From NCBI GenBank assembly GCA_002071415.1, contig MWFC01000001.1:186001-250000 (forward strand): DNA of 64,000 nt, read 5' to 3'. Origin of the DNA: Bacteroidetes bacterium ADurb.Bin012 (GTDB taxonomy: Bacteria > Bacteroidota > Bacteroidia > Bacteroidales > TTA-H9). Under the pieces are notes generated by a model. It did not search any database. It worked only from the letters and a program-made list of their open reading frames with translations, and was not told where the DNA came from. This document shows, in pieces, positions 1 to 9,689 of the stretch. The translations under genes and the position numbers were made by a program. Numbering within the stretch: position 1 is the stretch's first letter; each line of letters opens with the position of its first letter.

Positions 1-504
1 GCATCCCTGCGACCTTTACACAATACTACCGATATTACCGACCGAGCTCGTTTAATTCGTGCCATCGAAATAGAAACTTGGAAACTTTCACATCCCCGAG
101 AAGAAACCTTCGTACCTCCCAATTTTATTCTTGGCATTACATTACCCCGAGAAGAGCTTCGAATGAGGATTACCCAAAGACTTCACAAACGAATAGAGCA
201 AGGCATGATAGAAGAAGTAGAGCAGCTCAAGAAGCTTGGCATAAGTCACGAAAATCTCGATTCCTATGGATTGGAATATCGCTTTATAAGCCGTTACCTG
301 AAAGGGCAGATGTCGAAAAATGAAATGGTAGAATCGTTAAATACGGCTATTCATCAGTTTGCGAAACGGCAAATGACGTGGTTCAGAAGGATGGAACGCA
401 AGGGATTTCGGATTCACTGGTTAGATGGAATGCAATTAGCTGAAGAAGTCGTGAAAAAGGCTATGCAGGTTCTCGATAGCCATCCAGATCAATGGAAGGA
501 ATGA
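1..504 (+). CDS. miaA: tRNA dimethylallyltransferase MiaA, C-terminal part (paralogue 1, cut by window edge)
   Basis: The frame is open from base 1, so the gene begins before the window. The visible 167 residues are the C-terminal half of MiaA, which transfers a dimethylallyl group to A37 of tRNAs reading UNN codons. Family marks are the RLIRAIEI helix near the start, the RGMIEEV-like stretch (QGMIEEVEQL), GLEYRFISRYL, and the terminal QFAKRQMTWFRR motif. A second complete miaA lies at 5395-6312, so the strain has two copies; this is known in Bacteroidota. The ATP-binding P-loop lies outside the window. The stop overlaps the ATG-rich start region of the epimerase that follows, implying co-transcription. 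Confidence 0.93.
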   Translation, partial: ASLRPLHNTTDITDRARLIRAIEIETWKLSHPREETFVPPNFILGITLPREELRMRITQRLHKRIEQGMIEEVEQLKKLGISHENLDSYGLEYRFISRYLKGQMSKNEMVESLNTAIHQFAKRQMTWFRRMERKGFRIHWLDGMQLAEEVVKKAMQVLDSHPDQWKE

Positions 505-509
505 TTAAA

Positions 510-1529
510 ATGACAAAGAATATGAACGAAAGAAAAAATATTATCATTACAGGAGCTACGGGTTTTATTGGAAGTTTTCTTACCGAAATTGGCGTCGAAA
601 AAGGATGGCAGGTAACCGCCTGGGTAAGGGAAACAAGTAATACCGAACATCTCCCTTCTGGAGTAAATCTCATAAAAGCGGGTTTTTCTAATCGACAGAA
701 GATGATGGAAGCATTACAGATGATCGAGCGCCAGAATGGTTCCATCGATTATATCGTTCATAATGCTGGAGTTACAAAAACAACTCATCCTGAGGACTTT
801 GATAGGGTGAATGCAGAAAATACCGGCAGATTTATCGAAGCTATTCAGGAAAGTGGTATTTCAATTGCAAAATTTATTCTGATGAGTAGTTTGGCAGCCT
901 TGGGGCCAGGCAATCCCCAAACCCTCGAACCACTTCATCCTGATGATGTTCCAAAACCCGATACCTTGTATGGAAAAAGCAAGTTAAAGGCTGAAAAAAT
1001 TGTTCGCCAATCGTCTTTACCCTGGAATATCATGCGACCCACAGGAGTGTATGGCCCACGAGAAACCGATTATTACCTCATGCTCCGCACAATAAAGAAA
1101 GGACTGGCTCCAGTTACTGGCTGCAAGCCTCATTTCCTTTCTTTTGTCTATGTAAAAGACTTGGTAAAAGCCGTTTTTTTAGCTCTCGAAACACCTATTA
1201 CACAACAAACATTTCATGTTTCTGACGGTAAAACCTATACCGATCGTGAATATAGGGATTTATGCTGCAAAATTCTCAATACAAACGCCTTGAAGGTAAC
1301 GGTACCGCATTGGGTTTTAAAAGCCGTTAGTTTTATTTCGGAAACCTTTGCCCGACCTTTTAAGATTACACCTACCCTCAATAAGGATAAATATTTAACT
1401 ATGAGAGCAATAAACTGGAAATCCGATATCAGCAATACCATCGAAATGCTTCATTATTCTCCTGAATACGATCTGCAACGTGGTTTGGACGAATCTATCC
1501 AATGGTATAGAAAAGAGGGTTGGCTGTAA
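510..1529 (+). CDS. NAD(P)-dependent epimerase/dehydratase family protein
   Basis: An extended short-chain dehydrogenase of about 339 residues. It has the dinucleotide-binding GATGFIGSF loop at the N-terminus, an NAG segment (VHNAGVTKT), a catalytic-type YGKSK (Tyr-x-x-x-Lys), and the RPTGVYGPRE segment typical of sugar epimerases and 3-beta-HSD-like enzymes. The substrate cannot be read from sequence. Start: ATGs exist at 492, 501 and 510; 510 is preferred because GGAAGGA (494-500) sits 9 bases upstream. An ATG at 501 would overlap the miaA stop as ATGA. The gene probably shares a transcript with miaA. Confidence 0.85.
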   Translation: MTKNMNERKNIIITGATGFIGSFLTEIGVEKGWQVTAWVRETSNTEHLPSGVNLIKAGFSNRQKMMEALQMIERQNGSIDYIVHNAGVTKTTHPEDFDRVNAENTGRFIEAIQESGISIAKFILMSSLAALGPGNPQTLEPLHPDDVPKPDTLYGKSKLKAEKIVRQSSLPWNIMRPTGVYGPRETDYYLMLRTIKKGLAPVTGCKPHFLSFVYVKDLVKAVFLALETPITQQTFHVSDGKTYTDREYRDLCCKILNTNALKVTVPHWVLKAVSFISETFARPFKITPTLNKDKYLTMRAINWKSDISNTIEMLHYSPEYDLQRGLDESIQWYRKEGWL

Positions 1530-1626
1530 AATGGGGGATGGGGAATGGTGAATTATAAGTTAAAATAATGAAAATGAATATGTTAGTATTAAAAAATACT
1601 CCCTGAAATCCCCCTCGCTCATTCTC

Positions 1627-1660
1627 CCCGTCTCTTCGTCTCCTCGTCCCGTCGTCCCGC
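1627..1660. repeat. CGTC-rich low-complexity repeat
   Basis: A pyrimidine-rich run built from near-octamers beginning CGTC (at 1629, 1637, 1645, 1650 and 1653), in the 246-base gap between the epimerase and the histidine kinase. No coding frame is credible here. Its role is unknown. Confidence 0.6.
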
Positions 1661-1735
1661 AATCTCTTCATAATCTTAAAGGCATCCTCGCATTACGTAT
1701 TGCATATCAATTTTCACTTTTCATCTTGGATGTCG

Positions 1736-1743
1736 TACTTTTG
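1736..1743 (+). promoter_or_regulatory. -7 promoter box for the histidine kinase/hemW pair
   Basis: TACTTTTG matches the Bacteroidota -7 consensus TAnnTTTG, 33 bases before the kinase ATG. No clear -33 TTTG is seen. Confidence 0.45.
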
Positions 1744-1775
1744 TTTCACTTTATCTTTTTTCATGCTTACATCTT

Positions 1776-3290
1776 ATGAATCTCTATTCGCGTAAGAGAA
1801 AATGGAAATGGTTATTGGGTTTATTTGCTCTGTTGATCTTCGGGAGTACAATTTTTTATACGGATCATCTTGTAAGGCAAATTAAAGAAGCCGACCAGAA
1901 GAATCTTCGTATATGGGCTGATGCTGTGAATCGCAAAGCTGCATTAGTTAATTATACCGATAATTTTTTCCGACAAATTCAGGAAGAAGAACGCCGACGG
2001 GTTGAACTTTTAGCAGAAGCTTACAAACGATTGATAGTAACCGACGATCAGGCCGATCTGACCTTTTACCTCAACATGCTCGAAAAGAATAAAACTATCC
2101 CTGTGCTTCTTACCGATGAAAACTATAACATACTGAGTGCTACTAACATAGATATCGACCTATCAACTACAAAAAAATTAGAAGGAGCCTTGCTGCAGGA
2201 ATTTACAAAATACCCTCCCATCGAAGTCCCCTATATGAAAGGGAAAAAAAATTTTCTCTTTTATACCGACAGTCGATTATTTAGTGAACTGCATGAAGTC
2301 CTCAACGACCTCAACCAGTCCTTTATTTCCGAAGTAGTACTTAATTCCGCTTCAGTACCGGCCTTGATCATCGACAGTACCAAAAGTCAAATTCTTGCTT
2401 TCGGAAATATCGATAGTATATTGCTTGCCGATTCAGCTTCGCGCAATAAAATTATCCAGGAACTTTCGGTAGCCAATGTACCCATTCCCATCACACTTTC
2501 CGAACATGGGAAATGTCTGGTGATTTATCGTAATTCGTTCCTGATGAATCAGTTGAAATATTATCCTTTTATTCAACTGGGCATTATAGGTTTGTTTCTG
2601 CTGGTAGCCTATTCTCTGTTCAGTTCTGCTCGCAAGTCGGAAGAAGACCAGGTATGGGTAGGGATGGCCAAAGAAACTGCTCATCAATTAGGAACACCGA
2701 TGTCGTCGATGCTAGCATGGATGGAACTCATGCGGATGGATGGATTGGAACATCCCGCCATCAGTGAGATGGAGAAAGACTTAATCCGCTTGGAGACTAT
2801 TACGGAAAGATTTTCTAAAATAGGGTCACAGCCTTATCTGGAGGCTGCCAATATTCTCGAAGTTATTTCCGAAACTTTCGATTATCTCGAACCACGTACT
2901 TCGAGAAAAATTCAATTTCGAGTCAATAATCAAACCAATAAGGATGAGTTGTATATACCTTTAAATGTTCCTCTTTTTGAATGGGTTATAGAAAATCTGG
3001 TTAAAAATGCCATTGATGCTATGGGAGGAGTGGGTACTTTCACCATTACGATACAGGAGGATCATAAACATGTAATTCTTGATTTTACCGATACAGGGAA
3101 AGGAATTCCACGTTCTCAGCAACGAGTGATTTTCAAACCCGGATTCACCAATAAGAAGAGAGGGTGGGGGCTAGGCCTTTCGCTTGCCCGTCGTATTGTA
3201 CATTCCTACCATAAGGGAAGGATTTTTGTAAAATCGTCCCAGCCTAATGTTGGGACCACTTTCAGAGTGATCCTTAATAAGAAGAAATGA
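1776..3290 (+). CDS. membrane sensor histidine kinase
   Basis: A 504-residue kinase. A transmembrane helix at about 12-30 and another at about 262-283 bracket an extracytoplasmic sensor region of some 230 residues. The cytoplasmic part has a dimerisation box with phospho-acceptor His303 (KETAHQLGTPMSS), an N-box (ENLVKNAIDAM), a G1 box (DTGKGIP) and a G2 region (GWGLGLSLARRI). The H-box followed directly by GTP is typical of a Bacteroidota kinase group. No response regulator is adjacent, so it is an orphan here. Its stop overlaps the hemW start (ATGA at 3287-3290), so the two are translationally coupled. The signal is unknown. Confidence 0.9.
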   Translation: MNLYSRKRKWKWLLGLFALLIFGSTIFYTDHLVRQIKEADQKNLRIWADAVNRKAALVNYTDNFFRQIQEEERRRVELLAEAYKRLIVTDDQADLTFYLNMLEKNKTIPVLLTDENYNILSATNIDIDLSTTKKLEGALLQEFTKYPPIEVPYMKGKKNFLFYTDSRLFSELHEVLNDLNQSFISEVVLNSASVPALIIDSTKSQILAFGNIDSILLADSASRNKIIQELSVANVPIPITLSEHGKCLVIYRNSFLMNQLKYYPFIQLGIIGLFLLVAYSLFSSARKSEEDQVWVGMAKETAHQLGTPMSSMLAWMELMRMDGLEHPAISEMEKDLIRLETITERFSKIGSQPYLEAANILEVISETFDYLEPRTSRKIQFRVNNQTNKDELYIPLNVPLFEWVIENLVKNAIDAMGGVGTFTITIQEDHKHVILDFTDTGKGIPRSQQRVIFKPGFTNKKRGWGLGLSLARRIVHSYHKGRIFVKSSQPNVGTTFRVILNKKK

Positions 3291-4429
3291 CTGGCCTCTA
3301 TATTCATATCCCTTTCTGCAAATCGAAATGCCTCTATTGTAATTTTTATGCTGTGGCTTCTAAAAAATTAGCTCAGGGTTTTGTAGAAGCTTTGCTACAG
3401 GAGATAGAAACCCGTTCTCACCAGTGGAAAGATCCTCATCTGCGAACCGTTTATATGGGAGGAGGTACCCCTTCATTGCTCCTTCCTGGTGATATTGAAA
3501 ATATTTTAGATTTCATAAAGCGATATTTTATTCTCGAGCCTTCCTGTGAAATTACCCTCGAAGCCAATCCCGATGACATCAGTATGCAAAATCTTGAATC
3601 CTGGTCGAAGGCTGGAATAAATAGGCTGAGCATCGGCATTCAATCTCAAAATGAAACTATTTTAAAATTTTTAGGCCGACATCACACTGCCGAACAAGCT
3701 TTGGAAGCTTATGCGATGGCCAGAAAAGCGGGTTTTAACAATATTTCGGTCGATCTTATTTATGGTATCCAGGGTTTGAATAATGAAGAATGGGAAAATG
3801 CTCTTCTTAAAATCTTATCACTTGAACCTGAACATTTTTCTTGCTATGCTCTTACACTTGAAGAAAAAACTCCTTATGATTTTCAGGTGAAAAAAGGGAA
3901 GCTAAGTCTGCCCGACGAAGAACTTGTTGCCCAGCAATATGAGATTTTACAAGAAATTTCCTCGCATAAGGGTTACATTCAGTATGAAATTTCGAATTTC
4001 TGTTTGCCGGGATATTATTCGAGGCACAATACTGCCTACTGGCAGGGAATTCCATATTTGGGACTAGGCCCATCTGCCCATTCGTACGATGGCATCAAAC
4101 GATGGTGGAACCCTTCATGTATAGAGGAATGGAAGAAATTGACTACTCTCGACATCGGTGCATGTCCCTGTGAGATCCTAACATCTATCAACCAGTACAA
4201 TGAGTACATCATAACTTCTCTCCGAACCTCTTGGGGCTTGAGCATTTCTCACATCAACAAACGTTTTGGTGAAAAATTCACCCGACACACCCTTCAAATT
4301 GCGAATTCTTTAACAAGTATCTATTTAAAGAAAATTGGTACTGACAGAATCGCAATTAAGTCACAGGCCTATATTCTGGCCGATTGTATCCTCGAAAGAT
4401 TTATTCTCATGGATGATTCTAAGATATAA
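3287..4429 (+). CDS. hemW: heme chaperone / radical SAM protein HemW
   Basis: A 380-residue radical SAM protein with the Fe-S motif CKSKCLYC (Cys11, Cys15, Cys18), a GGGTPS loop and the LEANPDD strand, the pattern of HemW (formerly called HemN-like). HemW binds heme and SAM and is thought to deliver heme to respiratory proteins; it lacks coproporphyrinogen oxidase activity in characterised cases. The first Cys spacing (C-x3-C-x2-C) without a fourth nearby Cys fits HemW better than true HemN. Translation appears coupled to the upstream kinase by a 4-base overlap. Confidence 0.92.
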   Translation: MTGLYIHIPFCKSKCLYCNFYAVASKKLAQGFVEALLQEIETRSHQWKDPHLRTVYMGGGTPSLLLPGDIENILDFIKRYFILEPSCEITLEANPDDISMQNLESWSKAGINRLSIGIQSQNETILKFLGRHHTAEQALEAYAMARKAGFNNISVDLIYGIQGLNNEEWENALLKILSLEPEHFSCYALTLEEKTPYDFQVKKGKLSLPDEELVAQQYEILQEISSHKGYIQYEISNFCLPGYYSRHNTAYWQGIPYLGLGPSAHSYDGIKRWWNPSCIEEWKKLTTLDIGACPCEILTSINQYNEYIITSLRTSWGLSISHINKRFGEKFTRHTLQIANSLTSIYLKKIGTDRIAIKSQAYILADCILERFILMDDSKI

Positions 4430-4469
4430 ACTCCAGACCAAGAGATTAATAATTTTATATTTTGATTTT

Positions 4470-4499
4470 ATTGAGGTTTGATTCATTCCCTTAACTTTG
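4470..4499 (+). promoter_or_regulatory. promoter (-33 ATTG, -7 TAACTTTG)
   Basis: ATTG at 4470-4473 and TAACTTTG at 4492-4499 are separated by 18 bases, matching the Bacteroidota two-box promoter. The expected start near 4506 leaves a leader of about 50 bases before the gene at 4558. Confidence 0.6.
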
Positions 4500-4557
4500 C
4501 ACGCTATTTTCTATAAATGTTTTTATTGATTTTTACCTTCTTTTAAATCAATCAGTT

Positions 4558-5364
4558 ATGCATATTTATCGTTTTCGGATTACTTCTGATTCCATCGAAG
4601 ATTTTGTAAGAGAGATCGATATTTCGCCCAATCAGACTTTCGAAGATTTTCAAAGGGTTTTTCTCCAAGCTGCTCCTTTATCGGCAGAAGAGAAAACATA
4701 TTTCTATAAAGCCAATGCACGTTGGGTAAAACAATATGAGATAGCAGAACAACCCCTGTTATCCATTTCGAAAGAAAAAGAAGGCGATGATGTTAGACTC
4801 GAAGAGCATCGTTTGAAAATTCCCTATACGCATATCAGTCTTGCACGTTTTAGGGATTTTGTGGATGACCCTCATCAAAAGTTTATCATCGAATATCGAG
4901 GTCCTGATATTTATTTGTTTTTTATGGAAATGGTAAAAATACTGGAAACCGATTCTTTAGCAAACTATCCAAAGTGTGTAACACAAAAAGGAGAAATACC
5001 CGTAAAACCCATCATCATACCTGAAGAAATTCAGGAAAAGACACGTAAACAACGAGAAGAAAGGCTTACCATTACTTCTTTGAATGATGATATTCCGGAA
5101 GAAATGATAGAGGAACAGATGAAAGAATTAATGGAAGATGAGGTTTTTGGTGCGATAATGAGTGGGAAGGAAGTCCCTCCATCTTCCAATATTTCACGCA
5201 AGATGACAGCCAGAGAAATTGCCGAAGAATTTGGACCCGAGTTTGCCGATATGATGTCGACTGATGCAGATGAAAAATTCGATGACGAAGATATTACCGA
5301 TGAAGACATAGATGACGAATTTGCCGACGATAAATCGGGCGAAGACTTCGATGACGATTTCTAA
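4558..5364 (+). CDS. pRiA4b ORF-3-like protein with long acidic tail
   Basis: 268 residues. The N-terminal 180 resemble the plasmid pRiA4b ORF-3 / IS1096 TnpR-passenger family (MHIYRFRITS opening, DISPNQTFEDF), a widespread domain without an agreed biochemical role. Despite the family name nothing transposon-like surrounds it. After about residue 175 the sequence becomes strongly acidic and ends in an Asp/Glu run (for example DEDIDDEFADDKSGEDF). The acidic tail produces long spurious Ser-rich frames on the other strand. It lies 30 bases upstream of the second miaA and probably shares its transcript. The family call rests on remembered pattern. Confidence 0.75.
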   Translation: MHIYRFRITSDSIEDFVREIDISPNQTFEDFQRVFLQAAPLSAEEKTYFYKANARWVKQYEIAEQPLLSISKEKEGDDVRLEEHRLKIPYTHISLARFRDFVDDPHQKFIIEYRGPDIYLFFMEMVKILETDSLANYPKCVTQKGEIPVKPIIIPEEIQEKTRKQREERLTITSLNDDIPEEMIEEQMKELMEDEVFGAIMSGKEVPPSSNISRKMTAREIAEEFGPEFADMMSTDADEKFDDEDITDEDIDDEFADDKSGEDFDDDF

Positions 5365-5394
5365 TGTGTCTTCAATTTTCTCTACATCCAAATC

Positions 5395-6312
5395 ATGAAA
5401 CTTCAGAAACCTTTATTGGTTGTGATTGCAGGGCCGACTGCTTCGGGGAAAACTGAGCTTGCGATAGAACTTGCCTGTAAATACAATACGGAGATTATTT
5501 CAGCCGATTCACGGCAGTTTTATAAAGAACTCCCTATAGGTTCGGCTACGCCTTCTGAGGAACAATTGGCAAAAGTTAAGCATTATTTTATTGGCAACCG
5601 GACTATTCATCATCCTTGTAATGTAGCTGAATATGAAGAAGAAGTTATAGCTCTTTTGAGTAGATTATTTACATCCCAGCCTATGGTAATCATGGCTGGA
5701 GGTTCGGGTTTATACATCGATGCTGTTTGCAATGGCCTCGATATTTTGCCTGAACCTGACCTATTACTCCGCCATCATTTACATGCTTTGTACCACGAAC
5801 AGGGGATCGAAGCCCTGAGAACCCAATTACGCCTCCTCGATACCGAATTCTATCATCAGGTTGACTTGAAAAATCCGATACGATTGATGAGAGCGATAGA
5901 AGTGTGTATGTTATCTGGCCAGCCTTATTCGAGCCTTCGTACTGGAAAATCGAAATTGCGTAGTTTTCATATCCTTAAGCTTGCGCTTGATGTACCCAAG
6001 CCTTTATTGATCGAAAGAATCAATCATCGTGTCGATGAAATGATGCAAAGAGGGCTGCTCGAAGAAGCTCAGAGATTGTTACCCTTCAGAAATCTTCAGC
6101 CTTTGCGCAGCCTGGGTTATAAGGAATTGTTTGCTTATATGGAAGGACAATTTACTCTGGAAAAAGCTATCGAAAAAATAAAAATCAATACTCGAAAATT
6201 CGCTAAAAGACAAATCACTTGGTTTAAAAAAGACCCACTCTATCATTGGATTCCTCCGAATGACCTCCAGCATATCGACCAATTGATCGAAAATGCATTG
6301 CAACAATCTTGA
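5395..6312 (+). CDS. miaA: tRNA dimethylallyltransferase MiaA (paralogue 2)
   Basis: A complete 305-residue MiaA. It has the P-loop GPTASGKTE (residues 13-21), the substrate motif SADSRQFYKELPIGSA, the GGSGLYIDAV helix, NPIRLMRAIEV, and the C-terminal KFAKRQITWFKK. It isopentenylates A37 of UNN-reading tRNAs. It is clearly diverged from the copy ending at 504 (for example QRGLLEEAQRLL here against QGMIEEVEQLKK there), so this is an old duplication rather than a recent one. Whether the two copies split tRNA substrates cannot be seen. Confidence 0.95.
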   Translation: MKLQKPLLVVIAGPTASGKTELAIELACKYNTEIISADSRQFYKELPIGSATPSEEQLAKVKHYFIGNRTIHHPCNVAEYEEEVIALLSRLFTSQPMVIMAGGSGLYIDAVCNGLDILPEPDLLLRHHLHALYHEQGIEALRTQLRLLDTEFYHQVDLKNPIRLMRAIEVCMLSGQPYSSLRTGKSKLRSFHILKLALDVPKPLLIERINHRVDEMMQRGLLEEAQRLLPFRNLQPLRSLGYKELFAYMEGQFTLEKAIEKIKINTRKFAKRQITWFKKDPLYHWIPPNDLQHIDQLIENALQQS

Positions 6313-6445
6313 TTTTTTACCGAAAATAAATTAAAAATCAGTTTTTTTTATTTTTAAATGTGATCTCCATATTATAAGTCGAAAAATATATTTTTTGTGA
6401 TTTCTTTTTTTATATTTATTCATATACTTTCAATTTGAATCGATT

Positions 6446-8308
6446 GTGAAAAAAATAATCATCAATCTTTTACGTCATTTAACCTTTTGGCTGTTGATCT
6501 TTGCTTCTGGAAGAATATTTTTTCTGATTTATTATCATGGAATTATTGCTCATTCTCACATAAAATTTACGGAGATAGCCGGCCTGTTCTTTCATGCTTT
6601 GCGGCTTGATGTGGCCACATTTTGCTATATTGCTTCATTATTCCTTTTTTTATATGTAATTGAAAGTATAACTAAATGGAGGGCAATTAATCAAATTGTG
6701 AAGTACTTGAATTTTTTATTGATTGGAATTTATTTTTTGATTGTTGCCGGTGAAACGGGTTTGTATGATGAATGGCATACAAAGCTCAACATGAAGGCGC
6801 TTGCGTATCTGAAGCATCCTGCAGAAGTGATAGCTTCAGCCCAAACACTGACGCTCGTGATAATGATACTTTTCTGGCTAGTATCGGTTTTTACTGCTTG
6901 CTGGCTATATAATAAGTTTATCTTCCAGGCTTCAACAAAGCAATCATCTCCAAAGGCATGGAAGGCAGTTATAACTTACATTGTGTTACAACCCATTCTC
7001 ATTATTGGTTCCAGAGGTGGCATTCAGCAAATACCTATCAATCAGAGTCAAAGCTATTTTTCGAAACATGCTATCTTGAATCATGCTGCCGTAAACCCAG
7101 CTTTCAATCTTTACATCAGTTGGTTCGAAAACCGTCAGTTCAAGGATAGGAATCCTTTTATTTATATGGATCAGGCCGAAGCCAGGCACATTGTAGATAG
7201 CTTATTTGCCAAGCCCACGACTAATGGGATGGACATATTGACAATATATAAACCCAATATAGTGATGTTGATTCTCGAGAGCTGGTCAGCCGATCTGATC
7301 GAGAGCCTTGGCGGAGAACCTGGCATAACGCCCGAATTTCGAAAACTCGAAATGGAAGGGATTCTTTTCACACAGGCGTATGCTGGTGGAAAACGTTCCG
7401 AACAAGGCTTGGCAGCTATTTTTAGCGGTTTTCCCCCACATCCCTATACTTCGATAACCGTTCAACCCGATAAATATCAACATCTTCCCAGCATTGTCAA
7501 AAAAATAAATGCGCAAGGCTATCATTCTTCATTTTATTTTGGAGGGCAGTTGATTTATGGAAACATCAAAAGCTATATCATCTTCAATCAATTTGACCGT
7601 ATCAAGGAAATTTATGATTTCAAACTTCCCAATGTGAAGGGGAAACTTGGCATACATGACGAATATACCCTTAACGAGCTTCTTCATGATCTTGCCGTTG
7701 AACCTGCACCTTTTTTCAGCGCTCTTTTTACGCTTAGCAGTCATTCGCCATACGATCAGCCCATGGAAGAAAAACTCTTCTGGGGTGATAACGAACGCAA
7801 TTACATCAATTCAGCCTATTACACCGACTGGTGTTTGGGAAAGTTTTTCGAACAGGCACGCCATCAGATTTGGTATCCGAATACGCTTTTTATCCTTGTG
7901 GCCGATCATAGCCATAATTCTTACCGAAATTGGCATCCAAACTCTTTCGAATACAATCGAATCCCTATTCTCTTTTATGGTGATGTAATTCGTGAAGATT
8001 TACGAGGAACGCAAATTGACTGGTTGGTATCACAAACGGATTTAGGTACTACTTTGCTTGAAATCCTTAAAATTTCCACCCACGAATTTTATTGGGGGCG
8101 CAATATGTTTCACTCTGGCTTTCATGAGTTTACCTATCTCACCTTCGATTATGGGGTAGGATGGAAAGTACCCGAAGGAGAATACATCTGGGACGATCAT
8201 CTAAAAATTCCTTTTAAAATGACAATTCCCGGTGAGATACATTTAAAACATGAAAAAAACGCCAAAGCTTTTCTTCAGGTTTTGTTCGATGAATACCTGA
8301 ATCAATGA
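6446..8308 (+). CDS. LTA synthase-like membrane sulfatase/phosphotransferase
   Basis: 620 residues starting at GTG. About five hydrophobic helices fill residues 5-190, followed by an exported alkaline-phosphatase-superfamily domain. The metal site begins at NIVMLILESWS; the nucleophile region reads GGKRSEQGLAAIFSG, so Ser replaces the Thr of lipoteichoic acid synthase. Later ligands are in HSPYD and LVADHSHNS. Members of this family in Gram-negatives transfer phospho-groups to envelope glycolipids or periplasmic glucans; the substrate here is unknown. The 3' end overlaps the end of the convergent pdxB by 7 bases. Confidence 0.85.
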   Translation: MKKIIINLLRHLTFWLLIFASGRIFFLIYYHGIIAHSHIKFTEIAGLFFHALRLDVATFCYIASLFLFLYVIESITKWRAINQIVKYLNFLLIGIYFLIVAGETGLYDEWHTKLNMKALAYLKHPAEVIASAQTLTLVIMILFWLVSVFTACWLYNKFIFQASTKQSSPKAWKAVITYIVLQPILIIGSRGGIQQIPINQSQSYFSKHAILNHAAVNPAFNLYISWFENRQFKDRNPFIYMDQAEARHIVDSLFAKPTTNGMDILTIYKPNIVMLILESWSADLIESLGGEPGITPEFRKLEMEGILFTQAYAGGKRSEQGLAAIFSGFPPHPYTSITVQPDKYQHLPSIVKKINAQGYHSSFYFGGQLIYGNIKSYIIFNQFDRIKEIYDFKLPNVKGKLGIHDEYTLNELLHDLAVEPAPFFSALFTLSSHSPYDQPMEEKLFWGDNERNYINSAYYTDWCLGKFFEQARHQIWYPNTLFILVADHSHNSYRNWHPNSFEYNRIPILFYGDVIREDLRGTQIDWLVSQTDLGTTLLEILKISTHEFYWGRNMFHSGFHEFTYLTFDYGVGWKVPEGEYIWDDHLKIPFKMTIPGEIHLKHEKNAKAFLQVLFDEYLNQ

Positions 8309-9426
8309 TTCCATTCCTTGAAACCAAGCCTCATGGCTATATTTTTCTCTGACTCGTTCTTGATTTTTACCTCGAAATGAGGAAATTCATGACGAAAATT
8401 ATAAGAACTCCTCAACTGTTCAAATAAGCCGGAGTTTTTTCTCAAGGCCTCATCATCCTGAAAAATATCGTATGTCGCTCTAACGGCTTCGATAAGATGT
8501 TCTACCAGCAGCCTGGCATGAGGAGGAGGTCCAATTTCTGGCAAAACAGGCTGCTTATCCCAATGATAAAACTCAGCAAGCCGTGTAAAGATTTGTTGTG
8601 AGGCATTGCGTTTCCCATCGAGACTATAACCCGCAATATGTGGAGTGGCAATCAAAGCTCGTTCCATTAAGCGCAATTCAATTTCGGGTTCATTTTCCCA
8701 AACATCCAGTATGTAGCTAAATTTTTCATGAGCCAATGCGAATCGATAAAGAGCCGATTCATCCACTATGCTTCCTCTAGAAGTGTTGATGAGGCAAGCA
8801 TCTGGTTTCATTTTCAGAATATTCTGGGAATGGATGAGATAATGGGTTGGATAAAAACCAGTGGTTGTGTAAGGCACGTGTAAGGTAAGAATGTCGGAAT
8901 TTGCCATGATTTCATCCAAAGAATTCTGAACCCTCAGAATGCCTTTCTCGAAGAGGGGAGGATCGTTAATAAGAACCTCCATTCCAAGCAAAGAGCCCAA
9001 ATGAACGATTTTTTCGCCTACATGTCCTCTGCCGATAACTCCCATGATTAATCCCTTCAAATTTTTCCTTTTTACCTCGGCATATTCAAGGATGGCGCAG
9101 CTTATATATTGAAAAACAGCACCCGAATTACTTCCGGGTGCACTAAAAACCACGATTCCAGCCTGTGAACAATAATTCTGGTCGATATGATCGACTCCAC
9201 TGGTAGCCGTACCTATGAATTTTATCTCAGTCCCATCGAGAAGCTGTTCGTTGCATAGCGTTCGTGTGCGAATAAGAAGAGCTTCCGCATTCTGTTCAAT
9301 CAATAGATTTTTTGTAATCTTAGAGGCAGGATAAGACTTCAGATGGATGGGAAATTCACCCAGAAAATCCAAATAAGGGATTTTTTCATCTGCAACGATG
9401 GTTGGGATTTGGCTTTTCATATTCAA
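8302..9426 (-). CDS. pdxB: erythronate-4-phosphate dehydrogenase PdxB
   Basis: 374 residues. It oxidises 4-phosphoerythronate in the DXP-dependent pathway to pyridoxal phosphate. Features: IVADEKIPYL opening, the GTATSGVDHID stretch, the NAD-binding GVIGRGHVGEKIV glycine loop, an Arg-containing NTSRGSIVDE segment, the Glu of WENEPEI and catalytic His in ATPHIAGYS. The C-terminal dimerisation extension of PdxB (absent from ordinary 2-hydroxyacid dehydrogenases) is present after about residue 270. Monocistronic, convergent with the sulfatase. Confidence 0.93.
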   Translation of the reverse strand: MNMKSQIPTIVADEKIPYLDFLGEFPIHLKSYPASKITKNLLIEQNAEALLIRTRTLCNEQLLDGTEIKFIGTATSGVDHIDQNYCSQAGIVVFSAPGSNSGAVFQYISCAILEYAEVKRKNLKGLIMGVIGRGHVGEKIVHLGSLLGMEVLINDPPLFEKGILRVQNSLDEIMANSDILTLHVPYTTTGFYPTHYLIHSQNILKMKPDACLINTSRGSIVDESALYRFALAHEKFSYILDVWENEPEIELRLMERALIATPHIAGYSLDGKRNASQQIFTRLAEFYHWDKQPVLPEIGPPPHARLLVEHLIEAVRATYDIFQDDEALRKNSGLFEQLRSSYNFRHEFPHFEVKIKNESEKNIAMRLGFKEWNH

Positions 9427-9689
9427 AACAATATAGAGAGAGAGTCGAAAGGTATGAACAAAAATTATTTTTTCTCAGTTTTCGGAAAATCACTTTCCCC
9501 ACTTTTCGAAGAAGAATTTTCCTTAGGTTGGGGTAAAATACAACACAAAGGCTTTGTGGTTTTATTAAATCCTATAAAACTTCGAGAGCCTATGAAGACA
9601 CAATTAAAAGAAGGAATGATGTGCCAAAAAATTAAAATTATCGAGAAAATGCAAAGGCATCCGTGCTATGAGCAGAAAAATTTGCTATG

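Noticed and set aside
1627-1660. CRISPR-like array
   Set aside because: The units are 8 bases or less without spacers; it is a low-complexity tract.
4558-5364. Transposon passenger implied by the 'IS1096 TnpR' family name
   Set aside because: No transposase, terminal repeats or target duplications flank it; the family name is historical.
5031-5391. Two minus-strand frames rich in Ser, Ile and Phe
   Set aside because: They are shadows of the GAT/GAA-rich acidic tail of the gene at 4558.
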